A stretch of DNA of 64,000 bases from Vitellaria paradoxa (Eukaryota; Streptophyta; Magnoliopsida; Ericales; Sapotaceae), in assembly GCA_019916065.1 (NCBI GenBank), contig CM034243.1, positions 25,012,147 through 25,076,146 on the forward strand, read 5' to 3'. A program made the position numbers and the translations under genes. This document shows, one piece after another, positions 1 through 11,984 of the stretch. The notes under the pieces were generated by a model that was not told the DNA's origin, made no database searches, and saw only the letters and a program-made list of their open reading frames with translations. Position 1 is the first letter of the stretch; the number at the start of each line of letters is the position of its first letter.

Positions 1-703
1 GTCAACATACTCAGGCCATTTTTCTCTTGATTTCCATGGACTAAAGATATATACCCATTGTTCAACATTTTACAATCAATCCACTTCCCAGCTATTTCCC
101 CCTTGTAAACTTAAAATCTCATTGATCTTATTAGTAACTGAATCAAAGTTTGGGTATGTCACTCATCTCCCTCACGTTGAACAATATAAACAACAACACG
201 CAATGGGAAAAGCAATATGCCAATCATGCACCCATACAACAAATTATGGGGAACCCCTTCAGAAAATGAACACCATTATTTCTTTAGTAATGATTAACTT
301 CTGTGCATCATGGATATCCTCAATCCATCTCACGAAGCCAGAAAATTAGCAAATTCACTAACACAGTAGATCAAAAAAGAAGCAACTGCTGAGACAAAAT
401 TCCAGCTAGAGACATTTTATCTTGCAATGAAGTTTATTAATTGGATAATAAAAATGCATTATATTGCAGATAACTAAATTCCAAGTACAATTACAATTGT
501 ACTAAAATCTAGATGTACTACAAAGACAAAAAAATCCAACACAATTATCCTTTAATGCTTAATCACATCTGAACACTATTGACAAAGTTGTACGTGTTTA
601 ATAAATTTCACAGGGGTTTAATGTCCTCTAGAGCTAAGGACACTATCTATGACCACAATTCTGCAAAAATTATGCTCCTCATCTTGTTGACTGGAAAAAG
701 TAC
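1..703 (-). other. Part of SCD2-like intron 5 (no gene seen)
   Basis: The stretch lies downstream (minus strand) of the last SCD2 exon in the window, whose donor reads CAG|GTACTT at 704/703. I see no further coiled-coil exon here, so the rest of the gene should lie to the left of the window. The short open frames in it have no recognisable motif. Confidence 0.6.
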
Positions 704-3700
704 CTGTTTCTCAAGCTGTTTAGCTCTTGCCTCTGCTTCATCACACGTTTCCTCTGCAAGTCGAAGCTGGAAAGCAGAAATCATAATGGTGTGCCAAAAA
801 ATATATAATGAATATCAAATTTTCTCCAATATACTTGTCAGAATATATGGGAATATTTGTTAGAATATTAGAGTTAAGAGAAATAATTAAAGAATTGAGA
901 GAGATTAACTATCCCTCTATCTTACATTATCTTTATAATCAAGAGTTCAATTACAATTAGGAAACTAGCAAAAACAAGTAAAGCAGGAAATCAGATTAAT
1001 CCAGAATGTATGAATATTCTATAAGGTACACATAATATTCTGAATATCCTAACACTCCCCTTAAGTTGGAGCACAGAGGTCAAACATGCACAACTTGATA
1101 GACAACTACTAACAAAGAGAATGAGACAGAGACTTAGTGAGGATATCACACAACTAGGAATCAAAGTGTACACACGGAATAGTTAGATCATGACAATCCA
1201 CTTCCATATGCTTGGTACGTTCATGAAAGACCATATGATAGGCAATGAAGATAGCACCTGGATTGCAATGGTAATTGACATCAGAGCTAGAATTCAATGC
1301 CAAAGACATGAAGGAGGGAACAAACCCAAAGCATTTCAGAGGCAATATGGGACATAACACGATACTTAGTCTCAGCACTAAAACGAGTAACGACAGCTTG
1401 CTTCTCACTCCTCCAAGTCACTAGATTTTAATCAATAAGAGTACAATATCTAGAAGTAGATCATCGATTAGAACAATTACCAGCCTAGTTTGCATCAATG
1501 TAGCCAACGTGGTGGAAGGTTGATATAGTATCCCTTGACCAAGACAACTCTTCAGATGACTCAAAATACAACCACAGCATTAAAATAGGGTTAGCGAGGA
1601 ACATGGATGAACTGACTAACCACACCAACAGCATATGCAATATCAAGCCGTGTCACATTAAAGTAGATAAGTTTGCTTACAAGACGACGATACTGGCCTA
1701 TATCAAGAAGTGGATCATCACTCTCAAAGTCCAAACGAATAGAAGAGTCCATAGGTGCATCTGTAAAACGAGAACCCAAGAGCCCAGTCTCAGAAAGCAA
1801 ATCCATAACATATTTCCTTTGAGATAAAGATATATCCTGAGAAGAACGAGTAACCTCAATCCCTAGGAAATAGTGTAAGGCTCCAACATCTTTTTGTGTG
1901 AAATTATTGCCCTAGATGACAATTCAACGTAGAAATAGCATCAACATCATCTCCAAAAATGATAATATCATCAATGTCGGCAATTAGGATAATGATGGTA
2001 GAAGATGATTGATGCATAAATTCTAAGTGATTAGAAGTGGATTGTCGATGTTAAGATATATTGATTGTCTGCTTAGACACCCAATTGGGTAGCCACGTTT
2101 GTATTTATACTAAATGCGTAAAATCTGTGCAAACTAAATTACCCTTAGGCTAAATATATTAATAGATTAGTATACACTAACACTCCTCATCAAGCTAGAG
2201 CATATACATCATATGTTCTTAGCTTGGTACAAATAAACCTCACTCTAGCCTCTCCCAAAACTTTGGTAAATAAATCTACAAGCTGATCATCAGACTTCAC
2301 ATGACCAGTTTTAATCACATTCTATAAAATCTTCTCTCTAACATAATGACAATCAACTTTAATGCGATTGGTTCTCTCATGAGACACAGGATTAGAAGCA
2401 ATATGCAAAGTAGCTTGAATATTACACAGTAATTCCATAGGTTGTGAATATGAACTCCTCACTCCTCCAACATGTGATGTATCCACATTAACTCGCAGGA
2501 TGCATGTATCATGGCTCTATACTTTGATTCAACATGTGATCGAGCTACTACTATCTATTTCTTACTTTTCCAAGGCCCCAGGTTACCTCCAATAAAGATA
2601 TAGTACCCAGTCGTAGGCCTTCTATTTGATGGTGACACAATCCAGTCTGCATCAGTATACCCCTGAATTAAAGTGTGTCCATTGTCCTTGTATAATAAGC
2701 CTCTAGCAGGTGAATCTTTTAGATATCTCAGAATTTGGATAACTACATCCCAATGACTACTGCGAGTTGATTCTAAGAACTGACTAACCACACTCGTAGC
2801 GAACGATACATCTAGTTTGGTAATAGTTAAGTAATTTAACTTTCCAACTAACCTGCGATACTAACCAGGATCATGTAATAACTCTCCCTTATCTTCCTTT
2901 AGCTTATTATTTGGATCCATTGGAGTGTCCACAAGTTTAGAACCCAACATACCGGTCTCAAATAACAAATCAAGGACATACTTTTTTTGAGAGAGAGAAA
3001 TGCCCATTTGTGACCTAGCAATCTCAATCCCTAAGAAGTATTTCAATGAACCCCAATCCTTGGTACTAAATCTACTTTGAAGGAAGCTCTTCAAATCAAC
3101 AATACCCTGTGCATCATCACATGTGACAACAATGTCGTCTACATACATTAGTAGTCAAATTCTGCCACTAGATGAATAACGACAAAATACTAAATGATCT
3201 GCACCATAATGAATTAGACCAAACTCAGCAACAGCAGTGCTAAACCTACCAAACCATGCTCAAAGAGATTGTTATAGCACAAATCCACCAGCTCCTGAGT
3301 TTGAGGCTCCTACTAGTTCCCCTTCTCCTGTGCCACCTATTGTTAGCTCAACTCCAAAGACTTCTACAAGTTCTTCTCCCTTTGAGATACCTAATGTCAG
3401 TGCTCCTTTTCCTGAGCCATCTACTACCAAGGTTCCTACTTCTGATGAACTTCCCATTGCTTTACGACAAGATAGATGCATTTGCATTCATCATCCTATT
3501 GCCCATTTTGTATATTTCACCATATGTCACCTCATCTTCAATCCTTTGTAGTTTGTATATGCCTTGTCTTCTATCTCTACTCCTACCTCCTTTCAGTAGG
3601 CCTTAGTATCTCTTAGTCGGAAGACTACCATGAATGAGGAAATAATGCACTTCAGCCAAATCAAACATAGGAAACTCACATCTCTTCTTCTTAGGGAAGA

Positions 3701-6700
3701 ACAACTGGTTGTCGTTAGGTATACAAAATGAAAGATCTTCTTGATGGTTTAGTTGAGTGTCTCAAGGCTCGCCTAGCTACTAAAGGCTACACGCAAGACA
3801 TATGGTATTGATTGCTTCAATATATTCTCACTAGTGACTTGGCTTAATTCAGTTCGCATTCTCCTCTTAGTTGTTGTCAGTCACTCATAGCCCTTATTTC
3901 AACGTAAGATGAAGAATTATTTTTACACGATATATGTTAAAAGAAAATAAGTCAATGTAAACAATAAAGTTGTCTCCCCCACTATAATAGCTTAAGCTTT
4001 AGGTGAGATGGTGACTAACACTTTAACAGCAAGTTTCAAGAGGAGATATATATGGATCAACCACTTGGATATACTGTTTCTAGCAATGAGAATCTTGTTT
4101 ATTGTCTGCATCGAGCTCTACATGGTCTCTACAACGCATGGTTTGATCGGTTTAATGGTATTCTTCAAGATTATGGTTTCTAATGCTCCACATCTGATCA
4201 TTATTTTTATACGTCAATCTACTGTTACTACCATCATCTTGATCGTCTACATATCATCTACATTGATGATATTATTATTTCTTATAATAATTCCACAAGT
4301 ATTGCTAACTAAAAATAGCATTACGGGAAACAATTTCATACGAAGCATCTTGGAGAATTGAATTATTTCCTTAGGATTGGGATTGCTCGTTCTTCCCCAA
4401 GTATCTTTCTCTCCTAATAGAAATATACTCTTGATTTGCTCTCTGAGACTGTCCTTTTGGTTTCTCACCTTGGAGACACTCCAATGGATTATTTGGTTTT
4501 CCTTGACTTTGAGAATGATGACCCTTTATCTGAGATTGGTTGGTATTGTCATCTGTTGGGTAAGCTTACTTATCTTACAATGACTCGGCCAAATATTACA
4601 TATGGCGTGGGAATAGCCGATCAGTTCATGCATGCTCCTTGCCAATCACATTTTGAGGTTGTCTGCCACATTCTAAGCTATTTAAAGCAATCACCTGGTC
4701 GTGGCTTACTATATTGCTCCTCTACTACATTAGATGTGAGTGGGTTTAGTGATGCTGATTGGGTAGATAGTCACATAAATAGAAGATTTGCTTCTGGGTA
4801 TTGCACATTTGTCTGGGGTAATTTGGTGACTTGGTGAAAGAAGAAGTAGATGGTAGTTTCTCGTTCAAGTGCCGAGGCTCAGTACTGTGCCATGGCACAC
4901 AATGCTTATGAGATGCTTTGAGTTTATTCTATTCTTCAGGAGTTTAATCTTAATGCACCGACTCCGATGCCTACGCAATGCGATAACTAGGCTACCATTT
5001 TCATTGCTAATAATCCTATTTTCCATAAAAGGACAAAGCAAATCGAGGTTGAGATTTTCCCCCCAAAAAGATCTCACCACTCTATTTGTGCATTCGAATT
5101 CTCATCTTGGTGATATTCTCACAAACTGCTGGCTCATGATCTTTTTAGCAGTTGTCTACCAAGCTGGGCACATTTGATCCTTATGCTCCAACTTGAGGGA
5201 GAGTGTTAGAATATTAGAATATGCAAGGTTCCTTTTTCTATAATATCCTTGATTATAAATACTACATGAGGGGGAGAAATTATTCTCTCCTAATCACTTT
5301 CTTTTCTCTCTTCTAAGACTACTATTATCATTTTATGCCCAAGGCAAGGGCAATAACACATATGATGATGAGATAACAGTAATATCCACATGTAATATAA
5401 GATGCAGTTGTATTGATTGTCCATATACTGTTATTGCATCACCAATATGCAATAAATAATTGGAGTAGAAATAATAAAACAGAATTGACGTGCTCAAGTA
5501 TTGTACATAATTTTATGTCAGTCATGTTTAATTGGAACATGACACATGAAAATTGGAGTCGAAATAATCTGTTTATATATAAATGAGAAGAAAAGAATTT
5601 TTGGAAACACGAGAGATAGAAATTAGAGTCCAAATAATATAATTATTTATAAAAGAAGAAGAAAAGAATTTATCGTTGTCACCTTTTCGAGTAAACTTTC
5701 ATTTTCTTCTTGCAGCAAATCAAGCTGCAATATGGATTAGCACCTCATTAAAGAAACTTCCAATGTATGGGGGGACAATAAGAAAAGGAAGCAGGAATTT
5801 TGCCTATCTCCTTGTCTGTTAACCCATCAAAAGAAACTTCTAAACTTTCCAAAAGAAAATGCCAACAAATCTTGGACTCCAAAACCACAAAATGTACCAG
5901 CTATCGGGGTGGCCCAACCTCATCATGCAGAGCCGAAGTAGAGAGCTGGGTGCCAATTTCACTTGAGTTCATACTTCCCATATCTAACGACAATCTGATT
6001 AGTGAACAAATAAAGGAAGGATTAATATGCATCCAAGGTATCTTACTTGAATTAATTGCAACCAATCTGGAAAACTTAGGATGTCTTGAATAATCATAAA
6101 AATTTCAGGATGGCATATTCAATTAGTTTGTGTAATCACATGGTAGCGAAAAGGATATAGCCATATGGGAAAAGGACAATGGTTGAAATTACTTCATAAA
6201 TAAAACCATCAGTAATCACAAACGGATACTGTGAAGAAATTCATATAGTTAGAACAAGATGGCACATGCCTGGTTAAGACCTTCATGTCTTCACAAATGG
6301 GAGATCAAATAAATCAAAGAACATTGTACATTACTGAGAATTCTTTGGTTTATTGATGCAGACACAGTATCTTGAAGTGGAGTAAACAAGAAACGTTGAC
6401 TGAGGAAATAAAAATTATCTGCGGTCTTTTAACTGCTTCTTGTAGCTCAGAGAATGAATGTTAAAGACATTACAGAATAAACAAGTCAACCATACATTTG
6501 ACCACAAAATTTATATTTTGAGGTTAATTCCTGACCAAAACATAGTGAATTAAATTAAATTACAAACAGAAAAAGAGAGGAAAAAAATTCAAGGTTTATG
6601 TTATCCATACTCGAGTTTAAGAAAGTTCAATGCTTCAATGTACCTTTTATCCCTTCGATTACCAAGGGAAGTCTCTGTTGAAATGGAAGAAGTTTGTGAC

Positions 6701-8977
6701 TTCAGTTTTATGGGTATGCTAGCAGGCACCATGGGAAATGTCTTAACTGCTAAATTTGGACGGCCAGCTGAGGTAGACCGAGCAGACAGAGGCTGTTCCA
6801 TGGAGTTGGTGGGTTGAGATGATCGACTGCCTGACGCAGAACGATCAGATGGAGGTTGTGCTTGCTCCACAGAGCTGGAGTAAGGAGATGATCGGCCAGG
6901 TGTAGTAGAACGAGAAGATGGAGGTTGTACTTGTTCTACAGAACTGGAGTTCTGAGATGATTGGCCAGGGGTAGTATAACGAGCAGATGGAGGCTGTTCT
7001 TGTTCCACCGAGTTGATGGATTGAGATGATCGGCCAGCAAATGTAGAGCGAACAGATGAAGGTAATTCGGTTAAAGTGGGCTTAGATGGCCGTGTAGCCG
7101 AGATCGAATCAGACAATGGAGGTTGTTGTTCCACAGAACTTACAGTTCGGACACTTGGTACTGTATGCACAGATGGGGGCTGATCTGGGGAGGTACGAAC
7201 TGACTAACAAATGTGAAAAATTCAAGTAAGCATAATATTCATAAACAACATTAGCATAAGTATTCAAACAGTATCAAGATATGCCCTGAAAGTTCGTGCC
7301 AACATGTGTTAATTTGAACTATTGCTCCAAGTCCATCAAAATTTCTTAAATTTAATCTCTCACTAAAGATATCGTATATCCCAAACTAGGAAATTTTGAG
7401 CTTCAATAATCAGCTAAAAATACCCCTTGGTGTTGATGGCATTAAACACATATTGAGAAAGATATGTTTTGAAGGCCTTTTCTTCGCAGAACCAATAATG
7501 CAAGGGCAAATGAGTGCATAACACTATCCATACAAATAGTTACAGATAATATTTGGCACTGATTTCCTAGTTCAATCACTAACTACCATATAATCCTCTG
7601 TTTGGACAGACATTGATTTCAAATCAATTGATTTGGAGCTAACTTTATAAAAATTTATATTAGGAATGTAATATAGGTAAATTGACAACTACTTTGTACC
7701 GCTTGAATCATTAATAACAATGATTTCAAATAATTAATTTTATATAAGTATTTGGAAAAATTTTACTTTATTCCCTTGAGTTTTACCTGAAATTTCCCTT
7801 TGGAATTAGAATTTTTTTTTTTTTTAACAATTAATGATCTGAGCTTTTTGTTAACTACAATTTTATTTTATAAGCTTTTTTGCTCTTGTAATTCTACCGT
7901 TTAATTGTCCAATTGATATAAATTTCAAAGGCAAAAAAAAGTTACTAAAGAAAACATTGCAACAAATGAAAGCTCATACGCTTAGTTCTTACCAAAAAAA
8001 AAAAAAAAAAATAGGGAAACTGACACAAAATTTCAAAGGCAAAAAAGTTACTAAGGAAAACATTGCGACAAATGAAAGCTCATACCTTTAATTCTTTTTT
8101 TTTTTTTTTTTTGTTAAAAAAAAGAAACTCAGATCCTAAAATAGAATTTTGGGCAAAACTCAAGAAAAAAATAAAATTTACCCTAACTATTTCAAATATG
8201 TCATTATTCATTGTGATCACTATTTCAATTTCAAATTGAAATCCTTATAAACCAAAGGAAAAATCATAGTTTTGGATTGATTCTTAATAATCACAAACAC
8301 AATTGAGAATTTTTTATTTTTATGTTTTCTAGATCGAACGTTTGTTAATGACAACAAACCCTATTCGGAGTTGAAAATCACAATGTAGATGGCAAATTGA
8401 TCGATTTGTGTTGATGTAGTGGCAGAGCAGGTGTTAGTAACAATGGATCGCACAAGGCCGGTGCATTGGTGCATGTGAATTGAGATGAGTTGAGTAACTA
8501 AATGTGAACATAAAATCCTTCATCCCAAATTCATAAACGAAGACATATCAAAATTTGAATCCTTAGTACAATGACTACCCAAATATATGCATGCATATAT
8601 ATACATACGCAAACGAGAAAAAAAAAAAACACATGCATATTTGATTGTTTAGAACGAAGGGATAGGATTATTGTTACCATTGGACGGGGCCTAGCTGCCC
8701 TTCCACCTGCAAGGCCAATGCTCCCACGGGCGGAGCCGCAGTCATACAAGAGGTCGTCGTTGTCGTCGTCCTCGCTACCGTCCTCGTCGTGGTGAGACAT
8801 CACCTGAGCGAGCCTCTGTGCTGCGGCTTTGGTGGCGGTGTTCTGCGGTCTCTTGAGGTTGGCCACCATACCCGAACGTACATGGTGGAGTGGGGACATC
8901 ATCAAGGGGGAGGAAGGAGGCCCTTTGGACAGCTCTGTGCTCTTCTTCCTCACATGCACCGGCCTTGTGCGATCCAT
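704..8977 (-). CDS. SCD2: SCD2-like coiled-coil protein, 5' part (exons 1-5)
   Basis: Five exons join in phase: 8977-8678 (100 codons from ATG, acidic and Ser-rich), 7203-6644, 5994-5919, 5724-5683 and 766-704. Exon 1 starts MDRTRPVHVRKKSTEL and contains the run DDDNDDLLYD. Exon 2 is a low-complexity region with a repeated SVEQxQPPSxRSTxxGRSS unit. Exons 3 to 5 give SALHDE, then LDLLQEENESLLEK, then LRLAEETCDEAEARAKQLEK, which matches the start of the coiled coil as I recall it from Arabidopsis SCD2 (Stomatal Cytokinesis Defective 2). That protein works with SCD1 at clathrin-linked post-Golgi and plasma-membrane trafficking sites during cytokinesis. All junctions are GT-AG; exon 2 ends after two bases of an Arg codon that exon 3 completes. 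The C-terminal half is outside the window. Intron 4 (4.9 kb) is swollen by copia fragments; intron 1 contains an inverted copy of the 5' end. The family call rests on remembered motifs and no alignment was run. Confidence 0.85.
858..1054 (-). repeat. LTR of copia fragment A
   Basis: On the minus strand it runs TGTTAGGATATTC ... AATATTCTAACA, starting right after a purine-rich tract (CTTAAGGGGAG). It is related to the LTR at 5204-5358 by its TGTTAG-ATATT start. I found no convincing target duplication. Confidence 0.7.
858..2035 (-). mobile_element. Ty1/copia fragment A (RT-RNase H plus 3' LTR)
   Basis: Read on the minus strand, it shows decayed copia reverse transcriptase (a DIDD box in place of YVDD, then YFLGIEVTRS, SLSQRKYVMDLLSETGLLGS), then the RNase H end (HERTKHMEVDCHDL), a purine tract and a 197-bp LTR at 858-1054 that begins TGTTAGGATATTC and ends TTCTAACA. 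Stops and frameshifts are frequent. The 5' LTR, gag and integrase are absent. It lies in intron 4 of the SCD2-like gene, on the same strand as that gene. The left limit is the LTR end; the right limit is approximate. Confidence 0.85.
2036..3232 (-). mobile_element. Ty1/copia fragment B (RT-RNase H)
   Basis: Minus-strand relic of a second, different copia family. It has the intact catalytic box MYVDDIVVTCDD, then KYFLGIEIARS, SLSQKKYVLDLLFETGMLGS, and RNase H motifs (GYTDADW, NRRPTTGYYIFIGG). One stop interrupts the frame just after HDPG (about 2861). The 3' end near 2150-2190 reads GATGAGGAG followed by TGTTAGTG, as in a polypurine tract and LTR start. At about 3232 it ends against the oppositely oriented fragment C. 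Confidence 0.85.
3237..5358 (+). mobile_element. Ty1/copia fragment C (integrase tail to 3' LTR)
   Basis: Plus-strand relic. It begins with the Pro/Ser-rich linker after integrase (ending LPIALRQDRC), passes through a badly broken RT (CLKARLATKGYTQD; MDQPLGYT-like segment near 4050), then clearer RT/RNase H: LLSETVLLVSHLGDTPMDY, RPNITYGVGIADQFMHAP, SGFSDADWVDSHINRRFASG. A purine tract (TTGAGGGAGAG) precedes a 155-bp LTR at 5204-5358 that starts TGTTAGAATATTAG. The 5' half is missing. It is head-to-head with fragment B inside SCD2 intron 4. Confidence 0.85.
5359..5682. other. AT-rich remainder of SCD2 intron 4
   Basis: Between the copia C LTR and exon 4. No gene or structured repeat is seen. 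Confidence 0.5.
7755..8183. repeat. MITE (family B) with internal tandem duplication, SCD2 intron 1
   Basis: The ends are inverted copies: AAATTTTACTTTATTCCCTT on the left, and the reverse complement of the right end begins GGGTAAATTTTATTTTTTTC; both then run into TTGAGTTTT. The same TIR type is found at 38933-39225. Inside, a block of about 75 bp with the core GAAAACATTGC, and then AAATGAAAGCTCATAC, occurs twice in tandem (about 7922-7990 and 8028-8095), each copy followed by a long A or T run. Confidence 0.5.
8256..8478 (+). repeat. Inverted partial copy of SCD2 promoter/5' UTR/start codon
   Basis: This segment is about 93% identical (my hand count) to the reverse complement of 8950-9164. 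It includes the 5' leader of the SCD2-like gene, its ATG (here 8443-8445) and the first codons MDRTRPVH. After GTGCAT an extra TTGGTGCAT is present, so the copied frame runs only MDRTRPVHWCM before TGA. It lies within intron 1, so the pre-mRNA carries both arms and could fold back over exon 1. Confidence 0.85.
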
Positions 8978-9170
8978 TGTTACTTACACCTGCTCTGCCA
9001 TTGCATCAACACAAATCAATCAATTTGCCATCTACATTGTGATTTTCAACTGCGATTAGGGTTTGTTATCATTAACAAACATTCGATCCAGAAAAAATAA
9101 AAATAAAAAATTCTCAATTGGATTTGTGATTATTAAGAATCAATCCAAAACTATGATTTTTCCTTCCGAT
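8978..9170 (-). promoter_or_regulatory. 5' leader/proximal promoter of the SCD2-like gene
   Basis: Sequence directly upstream of the ATG at 8977-8975. It forms one arm of the inverted repeat with 8256-8478. No clear TATA box could be assigned; an (AT)n run lies further up at about 9188-9211. Confidence 0.45.
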
Positions 9171-11160
9171 TTCTAGGTTAAATTATAAATATATATATAT
9201 ATATATATATACACATTCACACATATACTAAAAAAATTAGCTTTTGTTTGCCTAGCTAACCTTTGATGATTGCCAAAAATTACTTCTGCAAATGCAATTC
9301 TCTTTACACTGCTAATGAGAGATAATTGTTGGACAAAATATTCCAATTAGGAAGATTTCATAACTTTAAATAAATAAAATTAGTTTACAGAGTACTTATT
9401 TTAGATAGTGATATATTTTATTAAAAAAATGATAATTCCAGAGCAATATCAAAAATTGATATTGATAGAAAGGGAGATAAAAGTGAATAAAAGTAATAAA
9501 AAGTCAGATAAAATAAGATAAGTTGTAAGCTCGTAATTCATGCAGTGACATAAAAAGTAAATAATTTTTAAATATTTTTAAAAATTTTTAAAAATTCATG
9601 GCAAACTAAACAAAACCAATATTATATTACCCAATAGATTATATATTTTGTTAACAACATGATACTTTGGTATTAGCATTTCTTTTCATTAAACTCATTA
9701 ATATTGTATTATAACTATTACATCTTAATTTAGTTGTGTGTTATATCCATCTTCGTAATTAAACCACCATTAATTTTTTATTGCACAAAATAATAAATTA
9801 TAATATTATACCATTAGGCTATACATAATCTAAGGAATTGAATGATGGGTATAAGTGATATTATAAATAATTAGTTGAAGTGCAGATGTATTACATGTAT
9901 AATTAAAATTAATAAGTAATTTTATTTAAATAAAAAATATATATATAATTTTATCTAACATAATTTACTTTAAAATTAGTTAAAATTATAATTCAATATC
10001 TAAATCACATTTTTGAAACCACAAAAGCAAAATTCTTAGCTTAATTGGTCCTCAAAGTAATGTAACATGAACCCATAGAATATATTTAATCAAGTTAACA
10101 TGACAAGCAAATTATACCACAAGCAAAATGTGCTGTAAAATGACATTAAAAATCATAAAATGACATTTTTTTTTGCCAAAAATAAGTACAATATATGCAT
10201 GCAATAACATAAACAAAAAAATCATTTGACATTCATACAAAAATTTAACATAAACAGAGAATCATATGTCATTAGTAATTAATTTTTCATATTTATAACT
10301 TGCTAAATCAAATAAAAAGATTAAAGCTATGTCAATGTTACATTACTTTGTAACAATAAAAGTATTAGATACATAAAATAAGAAACTTTGAGCTGTTTCT
10401 TAAAATATTGCATTGCAAATGTAAATAAAATTATGTACATAATTCTATTTAGACCAAATATATATATAAAATTTTATCCGATATAGTTTGTTTAAGGTTT
10501 GATTAAAATGTAATTCAATATCTAAAATCATATAATTGTATCAAAATGTTCAATATAAAATATCTTCGTATTTGCTCACATCAAAATTGGCCGTGATACA
10601 TAAGAAAGCCTCCAACTACAATAGTACAATTTGTGTGAGTATCCAACATTCAAACACATTTTAAAGACCAAAAAAAGGAAAAATAAGTATTTATATGACA
10701 CTATTACAATAATAATAATAATAATAATAATAATGTTTACAGGGTGAAGTAATAGTTATAAATGACTATGGTGGGAAACCCTTTTGTGTCCTTCGAAAGG
10801 ATTGGTGTCCGTCAATTCCAAATTCTAAAGAAATTAGAAGGAATTAATAGTTATAAATGACTATGGTGGGAAACCCTTTTGTGTCCTTCGAAAGGATTGG
10901 TGTCCGTCAATTCCAAATTCTAAAGCAATTAGAAGGAATGAGACCATCAAATTCCTCAACAACCGTAACGAAACACCGTAATCTGATGAATTGGTTACGT
11001 GTAACTTATGTCACAACCCGGCAACTGTGTAACATTCTTCTCCTACTTTATCTTCCAACCATCATCTCTCTCTTTTCAAGCAACACTGCCCAATCCTAAG
11101 ATCCAAACTAACATTAGATGTGGAGACATTTACAAAAATATAATTAAAAAATAAATATTG
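9171..11160. other. AT-rich intergenic spacer
   Basis: No coding exon is recognisable. It holds an (AT)n run (about 9188-9211), an (AAT)n run (about 10709-10736), two diverged copies of a segment with the core TAATTCAATATCTAAA (near 9958-10007 and 10479-10532), and the 95-bp tandem duplication listed separately. Confidence 0.6.
10750..10939. repeat. 95-bp tandem duplication, two near-identical copies
   Basis: Copy 1 is 10750-10844 and copy 2 is 10845-10939. Both start TAATAGTTATAAATGACTAT and end AGAAGGAAT. The only difference I see is an A-to-C change at about position 82 of the unit (AAAGAAATT against AAAGCAATT), so the duplication is young. Confidence 0.95.
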
Positions 11161-11212
11161 TACAGAAATCGATCGTGGCAAAAGAATTGACAAAAATCGA
11201 CTCGATATCGAT

Positions 11213-11410
11213 AGTGGCACTGACGACACACTTAGGATATCGGTATTACCATTGACGACACCGACTTTTTCGCCCTTCACAGGACAAAATGAGTTCTTAC
11301 AGGGTGTCGGTAATAGCAGTGACGACACGGGGCAGGCATGTCGGCAATACCATTGACGACATGAGTTTTAAGTTGATTGAAGTCGTCACTTCTAGTAACG
11401 ACACCCCATT
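11213..11410. repeat. Left cluster of GTGTCGTC palindromic modules
   Basis: Five modules: TGACGACAC at 11220-11229, TTGACGACACC near 11252, GTGTCGGTAATAGCAGTGACGACAC near 11304-11328 (described by its arms GTGTCG and CGACAC), CATGTCGGCAATACCATTGACGACATG near 11338-11362 (arms CATGTCG and CGACATG), and GTCGTCACTTCTAGTAACGAC near 11382-11402 (arms GTCGT and ACGAC). They are imperfect palindromes with an 8-14 bp centre. Confidence 0.75.
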
Positions 11411-11984
11411 GCATTTCTTCACTACAGTTCCATCGGTAATGCCATACCGTGCGTGATGCAAGCATCAGGTAGTCTTTTATAATTTATATTTTAATTGTGA
11501 TCAAATATAACTTTTTAGCATCAACAGGCATGTCGGCGGGTAGTCTTTTAATTGTTTATTTATATATTTTATATTTTAAAATCTTAAAATAAGTAAAATA
11601 AAAAATGATTTTGTTATTTATTTTAATATATTTTTATAAATTAAAGATGCTAAAAATAAAATTATGTCATTTTTCATTTTATGTATTAACTCATTTTTTA
11701 TTTTTTAAAAATACAAGTAATCAAATACGTTTTGAGCAATTTTTTTTTTAATTTTAAAAATACAAAATGAAAAAATGAGGTAAAAACAAAAAATAAAAAA
11801 CAAGAAAATAAAAAAAAGAAAAACAACCAAAATGTTACCTTAATTAAATGATATTATTTATTTAGGACATGGTTTGTTACACGGACTTTCCAGTTTGGTA
11901 AACCAAGAATAGCTATCTTTCTTTGGGTTTTTTTTTTTTATAGATATAACTTTTTGATATGACTTTCCAGTTTGATTTTTTTCA

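Noticed and set aside
6601..6643. Read-through end of SCD2 exon 2 (YIEALNFLKLEYG, then stop)
   Set aside because: A good donor AAAAG|GTACAT at 6644/6643 and the two-base phase that fits exon 3 show this to be intron.
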